DNA of 49,118 nucleotides from Bacteroidota bacterium. GTDB lineage: Bacteria; Bacteroidota; Bacteroidia; Bacteroidales; Bacteroidaceae. The translations under genes and the position numbers were made by a program. A model generated the notes under the pieces. That model saw only the letters and a list, made by a program, of their open reading frames with translations. It did not search any database and was not told the origin of the DNA. The stretch covers positions 1 to 49,118 of the forward strand of contig JAFABG010000032.1 of assembly GCA_023426145.1 (NCBI GenBank), in the 5' to 3' direction. Of this stretch, positions 43,978-49,118 are shown piece after piece. Within the stretch, counting starts at the first letter, position 1; every line of letters starts with the position of its first letter.

Positions 43978-44613
43978 TTAATTGATATTATCGGATGAAT
44001 GATGATAAGATTGGTTCAAGTATTTACTATAGAAAAGCAGTAAAGCAATGATACCACAGCTTATAGATGCATCAGCAAAATTAAAAATCGGACTGAAAAA
44101 TATAAAATGCTCTCCACCTACAAATGGTATCCATGAGGGCCAATTGGTATCAATAATAGGAAAATAGAACATATCAACCACCTTACCATAGAACCAAGTA
44201 GAATATCCACCAACTTCAGGCATGAAACTAGCGATTTGCGAATGAGTACTTTCATTGAAAACAACTCCGTAGAAAACACTATCTATGATGTTACCTAATG
44301 CACCTGTGAGAATTAAAGAGACACAAATGATATAACCGGTTTTGAAACCTCTCTTAATAATTTTATAGAGATACCATCCAATTAACCCCACAGCGACAAT
44401 ACGGAAAGTGGTCAAAAACAATTTGCCAAATATCTCCATACCAAAAGCCATTCCGTTATTTTCGGTAAAATATATATAAAACCAATCGGACACACGAATA
44501 CTTTCATGCCAATACATGTGCGTTTTAATCCAAATCTTAATTACCTGATCAATGATCAGTACGGAAAAAATAACGAGTAAAGCAATCCTGCCTTTTGTAA
44601 ATAATTTCTTCAT
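43978..44613 (-). CDS. lspA: Lipoprotein signal peptidase
   Basis: The 211-residue, four-helix membrane protease cleaves signal peptides from prolipoproteins. The two catalytic aspartates are Asp111 in GNIIDS and Asp181 in FNFADAS; DQVIK and ENNGMAFG are also conserved. The protein is about 45 residues longer than the E. coli enzyme because of a loop between the aspartates (about 119-170) typical of Bacteroidetes. It sits downstream of ileS and the DksA-like gene, an arrangement resembling the ileS-lspA order of many bacteria. Confidence 0.93.
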   Translation of the reverse strand: MKKLFTKGRIALLVIFSVLIIDQVIKIWIKTHMYWHESIRVSDWFYIYFTENNGMAFGMEIFGKLFLTTFRIVAVGLIGWYLYKIIKRGFKTGYIICVSLILTGALGNIIDSVFYGVVFNESTHSQIASFMPEVGGYSTWFYGKVVDMFYFPIIDTNWPSWIPFVGGEHFIFFSPIFNFADASISCGIIALLLFYSKYLNQSYHHSSDNIN

Positions 44614-44636
44614 TTGTTCTTTCTATATTAAACATA

Positions 44637-44687
44637 ACGAGCTACAAGTTGCCGTGCGTAAATTTTGCGCAGCTACTTGTAGCTCGT
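44637..44687. repeat. Perfect 13-bp inverted repeat with inner hairpin between the DksA-like gene and lspA
   Basis: ACGAGCTACAAGT (44637-44649) and ACTTGTAGCTCGT (44675-44687) are exact reverse complements. The 25-nt loop contains a further TGCG/CGCA pairing. GTAGCT recurs nearby (near 44695 and 44702), so the stretch is locally repetitive. It lies in the leader of lspA and looks like a mobile or structured intergenic repeat. Confidence 0.75.
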
Positions 44688-44712
44688 CACTCGTAGCTTT
44701 AGTAGCTATCTA

Positions 44713-45093
44713 TTATTTCTTACCGCTGTTTTTAGCCTCGATACTAAGTGTAGCATGAGGTACAGCACGCAAGCGCTCTGCCGGTATCAGTTTTCCTGTC
44801 TCACGGCAAATGCCATATGTCTTATTCTCAATACGTATCAAAGCAGCTTGTAAACCCTGGATAAACTTCAACTGACGTTGTGCTAAACGCGTTGTTTCCT
44901 CCTTAGATAATGTATTCGCTCCTTCTTCAAGTACCTTATAGGTAGGCGATGTATCATCTGTATCATTACCATCAAGTCCCATCAAACTCATCTTCAACTG
45001 TTCATAGTCACGTTGAGCAAGTTCCAATTTCTCCATAATAATGCCACGGAATTCCTCTAATTCCGTATCGGAATATCTAGTTTTTTCTGCCAT
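44713..45093 (-). CDS. DksA/TraR-family protein without the zinc cysteines
   Basis: The 126-residue protein has the DksA/TraR layout: a helical coiled-coil region (about 10-90) and a short C-terminal zinc-finger-like end. In the family the finger uses Cys-x2-Cys and a second Cys-x2-Cys; here the aligned positions are Cys96, Thr99, Ser117 and Ala120, so zinc binding is not expected. The surrounding sequence (YGICRETGKLIPAERLRAVPHATL) is otherwise conserved in part: GKLIPAERLRAVP. It should act on RNA polymerase secondary channel, if at all; this is inference. It lies 21 bp after ileS in the same operon. Confidence 0.83.
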   Translation of the reverse strand: MAEKTRYSDTELEEFRGIIMEKLELAQRDYEQLKMSLMGLDGNDTDDTSPTYKVLEEGANTLSKEETTRLAQRQLKFIQGLQAALIRIENKTYGICRETGKLIPAERLRAVPHATLSIEAKNSGKK

Positions 45094-45114
45094 AACTTTA
45101 GTCGTATAAAAGGG

Positions 45115-48100
45115 TTAATCAATATTAGCATTAATTTTTATCACATTGACAAACAAAGAGAATTCATCGAAGTTAAGTTCTGTTGCATCATTCACTTCGT
45201 CTGCCAGCTCGAGAGACGTTCCTAAAACCTGGTTACAAATATAAGTATTATATTCATTTACCGCATCATCTGTTTGCGAATTTTTCGAGATAGTGATCTT
45301 AATTTTGTCAGTTATCTCGAAACCACTAGACTTACGTATATTTTGAATTCTATTTACTAGTTCACGTGCAACACCTTCACGGCGTAAATCTTCTGTAATG
45401 TTAACTTCTAATGCTACAGTCAGCTTGCCTTCGTTGGCTACTAACCAGCCCGGGATATCTTCGCTGAATATTTCAACATCAGAAACTTCAATCAAAGCTT
45501 CCGTATCGCCCAAATTCAACAGATATTGTCCATTCTTCTCCAAATCAACAATAGCTTCCTGACTCATCTCAGAGACAGCAGCAGCTACAGCTTTCATTTG
45601 TTTACCAAATTTAGGGCCTAGTTTCTTGAAATCGCACTTCACCTTCTTAACTAATACTCCAGCAGCACCATCAACGAATCTAATTTCTTTAACATTCACT
45701 TCGTTCATGATCAAGCTCTTAACAGCTTCAACATGTGCTTTCTGTACTTCGTCTACTACTGGTATCATGATACACTGCAAAGGTTGGCGAACTTTAATAT
45801 TTACCTTGCGGCGTAAAGCTAGAACCATAGATGTAACATCCTGAGCCATTTTCATTCGTGCTTCCAATTCACTATCGATACAAGTTTCCTCACACTTAGG
45901 GAATTGAGCTAAATGCACAGATACAACAGTATCACGTCCAGTTGCTGCAATTAAATCTGAATACAAACGATCTGCATAGAACGGAGAAATTGGCGCCATC
46001 AACTTAGCAACAGTTTCAAGACAAGTGTACAACGTCTGATAAGCAGATAGCTTATCTTGCGTGAACTCACCACCCCAGAAGCGTTTACGATTCAAGCGAA
46101 CAAACCAGTTAGACAAATTGTCATTGACAAAATCAGAAATCAAACGACCCGCTTTAGTCGGCTCATATTCGTTATAGCAAACATCAACTTCCTTGATAAG
46201 CGTGTTTAGAACTGATAATATCCAACGATCAATTTCCGGACGTTCTGCCATTGGAACATCTTCTTCTTTATATTCAAATCCATCTACATTGGCATAAAGC
46301 GCAAAAAATGAATAGGTATTATATAGAGTTCCGAAGAATTTACGACGTACTTCTTCAATTCCATCAACATCGAACTTCAAATTATCCCAAGGAGATGAAT
46401 TGGTGATCATATACCATCGTAAAGGATCAGAACCATATTTCTCGATAGTACTAAATGGATCAACAGCATTGTTCAATCGTTTAGACATTTTGTTGCCGTT
46501 CTTATCTAATACCAAACCATTAGAAATAACCGCTTTATAAGAAACACTGTCAAAAACCATTGTAGCTATTGCATGAAGAGTAAAGAACCATCCACGTGTC
46601 TGATCTACTCCTTCAGCTATAAAGTCAGCAGGATAAACCTCGCGATTATCTAGAAGTTCTTTATTCTCAAACGGATAATGGATCTGTGCATAAGGCATAG
46701 CTCCAGAATCAAACCATACATCAATCAAGTCAGCTTCACGTTTCATTGGCTGACCATCCTTAGAGACTAAAATAATATCATCTACATAAGGACGATGTAA
46801 ATCTATCTTTTCATAATTTTCTTCAGAATATTCTCCTGGCACGAATCCTTTTCCTTTATAAGGGTTAGTTTTCATAAAACCAGCAGCAACAGACTTTTCT
46901 ATTTCGGCATATAGTTCTTCTACAGACTCAATACATTTCTCATCTGTATTATCCTCAGTACGCCAAATTGGAAGCGGTGTACCCCAGTAACGAGAACGAC
47001 TTAAATTCCAGTCATTCAAATTTTCCAACCATTTGCCAAAACGTCCCGTTCCTGTTGATTCAGGTTTCCAGTTGATTGATTTATTCAATTCCATCATACG
47101 CTCTTTACAAGCCGTTGAACGGATAAACCAACTATCTAGAGGATAATAAAGCACAGGTTTATCTGTACGCCAACAATGAGGATAATTATGAATATGCTTT
47201 TCTATTTTAAAGGTCTGATTGTTGGCCTTCATCATCATACAAAGCACAATATCCAAAGATTCAGCAGCCTGAGCCGCTTTCTCATCATATTTACCATCAA
47301 TTGTAAACAAAGGATTATAGGCATTTTTCACCCATGCACCTTCGTATTCCTTATATTTTTCTACATCTACACATGCCTTTACAAAGTCCTCATCCAATTC
47401 ATCTAACAAATAGAACTTACCTGTTAAATCAACCATCGGACGTGTTTCGCCTTTCTTATTAATCAAGAAAAGTGAAGGAATGCCAGCAGCACGAGCTACA
47501 TTGGCGTCATCAGCACCAAATGTAGGTGCAATGTGTACGATACCCGTACCATCCTCAGTAGTAACATAATCACCTGGAATAACACGGAAACCTTTATCAC
47601 TGACTTCCCATTGACCATCTTCAGATACCGCAACCGGCTTAACCCAAGGAATAAGCTGTTCATATTCCATGCCAACCAAATCAGTACCTTTGTATTCAGC
47701 TATTACTTTAAATGGAATCAGCTTATCACCCACTTTATAATCTTCCAGTGCCAAATCAGCAGCTTTAGGATTAAAATGAGCATTCAATAACGCTTTAGCC
47801 AAGACAACCGTGATGGGTTCCCCTGTATATGCATTGTAAGATTGAACTGCCACATAATCTATTTTTGGGCCTACACAAAGAGCCGTATTAGAAGGCAAAG
47901 TCCAAGGAGTTGTGGTCCAAGCTATAAAATAAGGAGTTCCCCATTTCGCCAATTCTGCTTTAGGGTTCTTCATCTTAAATTGGGCCACTGCGGTAGTATC
48001 TTTTACATCACGATAGCAACCCGGTTGATTAAGTTCGTGTGAGCTCAATCCCGTTCCGGCAGCAGGTGAATAAGGTTGAATAGTATAACCTTTATACAAC

Positions 48101-48618
48101 AACCCTTTCTTATAGAGTTGCTTCAACAGCCACCATAATGTTTCTATATACCGATTGTCATAAGTGATATAAGGGTGCTTCATATCCACCCAATATCCCA
48201 TTCGATGAGTTAAATCTTCCCATTCCTTAGTATATTTCATCACATCTTTGCGACAAGCGGCATTATATTCGGCTACAGAGATTTTCTTTCCAATATCTTC
48301 TTTGGTGATACCCAAAGCTTTTTCAACACTCAATTCCACAGGAAGCCCGTGTGTGTCCCATCCAGCTTTACGATTCACCTGATAACCCTTCATAGTTTTG
48401 TAACGGCAAAAAATATCTTTAATAGTACGAGCCATTACATGGTGAATCCCCGGCATGCCATTGGCGGAAGGAGGTCCTTCGAAAAACACAAACGAAGGGC
48501 AACCGTCACGTTCTGTCATACTTTTGGCGAAAACCTGATTTTCGTCCCACTTCTTAAGTACATCTTTGTTCACCTGCGAAAGGTCAAACTGCGAATATTC
48601 AGTAAATCTCTTACCCAT
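45115..48618 (-). CDS. ileS: Isoleucyl-tRNA synthetase, type 2, with a GIHH signature
   Basis: The 1167-residue class I synthetase charges tRNA-Ile. It is well above the roughly 940 residues of the E. coli (type 1) enzyme and has KMSKR (710-714) followed by LNN, like the eukaryote-type IleRS2 branch. The class I signature HIGH is replaced by Gly57-Ile58-His59-His60, in the normal context SANGMPGIHH. The editing domain (GTGIVHIAPTFG) is present and the C-terminal extension fits type 2. IleRS2 enzymes are generally mupirocin-resistant, and an altered GXHH signature has been reported in hyper-resistant members. It heads the operon with the DksA-like gene and lspA. Confidence 0.95.
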   Translation of the reverse strand: MGKRFTEYSQFDLSQVNKDVLKKWDENQVFAKSMTERDGCPSFVFFEGPPSANGMPGIHHVMARTIKDIFCRYKTMKGYQVNRKAGWDTHGLPVELSVEKALGITKEDIGKKISVAEYNAACRKDVMKYTKEWEDLTHRMGYWVDMKHPYITYDNRYIETLWWLLKQLYKKGLLYKGYTIQPYSPAAGTGLSSHELNQPGCYRDVKDTTAVAQFKMKNPKAELAKWGTPYFIAWTTTPWTLPSNTALCVGPKIDYVAVQSYNAYTGEPITVVLAKALLNAHFNPKAADLALEDYKVGDKLIPFKVIAEYKGTDLVGMEYEQLIPWVKPVAVSEDGQWEVSDKGFRVIPGDYVTTEDGTGIVHIAPTFGADDANVARAAGIPSLFLINKKGETRPMVDLTGKFYLLDELDEDFVKACVDVEKYKEYEGAWVKNAYNPLFTIDGKYDEKAAQAAESLDIVLCMMMKANNQTFKIEKHIHNYPHCWRTDKPVLYYPLDSWFIRSTACKERMMELNKSINWKPESTGTGRFGKWLENLNDWNLSRSRYWGTPLPIWRTEDNTDEKCIESVEELYAEIEKSVAAGFMKTNPYKGKGFVPGEYSEENYEKIDLHRPYVDDIILVSKDGQPMKREADLIDVWFDSGAMPYAQIHYPFENKELLDNREVYPADFIAEGVDQTRGWFFTLHAIATMVFDSVSYKAVISNGLVLDKNGNKMSKRLNNAVDPFSTIEKYGSDPLRWYMITNSSPWDNLKFDVDGIEEVRRKFFGTLYNTYSFFALYANVDGFEYKEEDVPMAERPEIDRWILSVLNTLIKEVDVCYNEYEPTKAGRLISDFVNDNLSNWFVRLNRKRFWGGEFTQDKLSAYQTLYTCLETVAKLMAPISPFYADRLYSDLIAATGRDTVVSVHLAQFPKCEETCIDSELEARMKMAQDVTSMVLALRRKVNIKVRQPLQCIMIPVVDEVQKAHVEAVKSLIMNEVNVKEIRFVDGAAGVLVKKVKCDFKKLGPKFGKQMKAVAAAVSEMSQEAIVDLEKNGQYLLNLGDTEALIEVSDVEIFSEDIPGWLVANEGKLTVALEVNITEDLRREGVARELVNRIQNIRKSSGFEITDKIKITISKNSQTDDAVNEYNTYICNQVLGTSLELADEVNDATELNFDEFSLFVNVIKINANID

Positions 48619-48997
48619 AGCTATATTTACGATTTTACTATATAGTAGTTACAAATTGAGGAGCATCCTCGTTTTTAAGGGTGCAAATTTACAAAAACAT
48701 TTGTTTAATTGAGCAAAAAGCAATAACTTTTAATGGGAATCATGTGAAGTTATCGTTTATAAATGGATGTTGCGTTATCAAGATGGAGATATCCATTTCG
48801 CTACTTTCTGAAATATACCATATAGCTAGAACTAGCATTTCACGCAAAAAAGTCAGGCTGAAAGAAAAAATGGGTATTGAAGATATGATCATTGATGATT
48901 ATATTCGTAATTTTTGAGAAGATGTACATAAAGCACCGCATACGAATTACAACATAGCACAATGATATTCAGTAATATACTAAACATATACATATAA
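48619..48997. promoter_or_regulatory. ileS promoter region and AT-rich spacer before the insertion sequence
   Basis: On the minus strand TAAATTTG at 48691-48684 is a good -7 box for ileS, with TTTG 22 bp upstream (48717-48714), slightly over the usual spacing. An open frame on the plus strand from 48681 to 48917 (78 codons) begins inside this promoter; a shorter start at 48783 is possible. I do not recognise its product and cannot say it is a gene. Confidence 0.5.
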
Positions 48998-49118
48998 CCC
49001 GTTGGCGGAATTAAATTAGCGCATATTTAATCCTTCCAATAGGTCTATTGTTGATTTTGTTGATGTATTGCAAAATCGTAAGAGCGCTAATCTTACTGAT
49101 TATCCTAGTAAAAATCCC
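48998..49118 (-). mobile_element. End of an IS982-like insertion sequence, cut by the window edge
   Basis: A transposase-like C-terminus reads toward the left and stops at 49011, and 13 bp further out is ACCCGTTGGCGG at 48998-49009. Starting with ACCC right after the stop codon fits the terminal inverted repeat of this group. The other end lies outside, so the inverted repeat and target duplication cannot be checked. Confidence 0.6.
49011..49118 (-). CDS. C-terminus of an IS982-family transposase (partial)
   Basis: The last 35 residues are visible, from the window edge to a TAA at 49013-49011. They are rich in Ile and end with the segment NNRPIGRIKYALI, preceded by KISALTILQYINK. This matches my memory of the ends of IS982-family DDE transposases in Bacteroides, where the last helix and NNxPIGxIKYAL close the protein. 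The catalytic residues lie outside the window. The family assignment rests on this short tail only. Confidence 0.65.
   Translation of the reverse strand, partial: GIFTRIISKISALTILQYINKINNRPIGRIKYALI

Overview
The window is about 49 kb of low-GC chromosome from a member of the Bacteroidales, most likely Bacteroides or a close relative. The evidence is the gene families (the short Bacteroidetes-type AMP nucleosidase, DUF4296, DUF4738, DUF3332, an HU-like domain fused to SPOR, serine palmitoyltransferase), the many TAnnTTTG promoter boxes (the Bacteroides -7 element, some with a TTTG -33 box 19-21 bp upstream), and the lack of strong Shine-Dalgarno sequences. Most of it is core genome. The clearest accessory signals are a partial ORF at the left edge and the end of an IS982-like insertion sequence at the right edge.

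Layout. 1-4.8 kb: holA and amn, a solitary HSDR_N nuclease-like gene, a zinc-ribbon coiled-coil gene and its Nif3 partner. 5-6.8 kb: a FetA/FetB-type ABC exporter with a small unknown third gene. 7.1-9.8 kb: a DUF2148 ferredoxin-like gene followed by agmatine deiminase and N-carbamoylputrescine amidase, the two steps from agmatine to putrescine. 9.9-16.1 kb: an LtaS-like membrane phosphotransferase, aspS and a YegS/LCB5 lipid kinase, divergent from serine palmitoyltransferase, the committing enzyme of sphingolipid synthesis. 16.6-22.5 kb: two identical tRNA-Pro genes, trmN6, then lon-tgt-lptG. 22.6-30.4 kb: a thioredoxin-fold protein without its CXXC, serB, a DEAD-box helicase, a DUF4738-ugd-rfbC cluster for nucleotide sugars, and an HU-TM-SPOR gene paired with a zinc-ribbon/FHA gene.

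30.4-34.6 kb is a hexuronate unit: uxaB and a LacI-type regulator diverge from uxaC, with a well-formed promoter and inverted repeats between them. Two identical tRNA-Lys genes, a metallo-beta-lactamase-fold hydrolase and a POT-like transporter follow. 37.4-42.6 kb holds a small HAD protein, DoxX, a DUF3332 lipoprotein, a BamA/TamA-like outer-membrane lipoprotein and a TrmH-family methyltransferase. 42.5-48.6 kb is an operon on the minus strand: ileS, a DksA-like gene, lspA, a DUF4296 lipoprotein and a short unknown gene.

The most interesting observations are changes inside well-known enzymes. The isoleucyl-tRNA synthetase has GIHH in place of the HIGH signature. The tRNA-guanine transglycosylase has lost all three zinc cysteines. 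The DksA-like protein and the thioredoxin-like protein have lost their cysteine motifs. I saw no CRISPR array, no prophage and no complete defence system.
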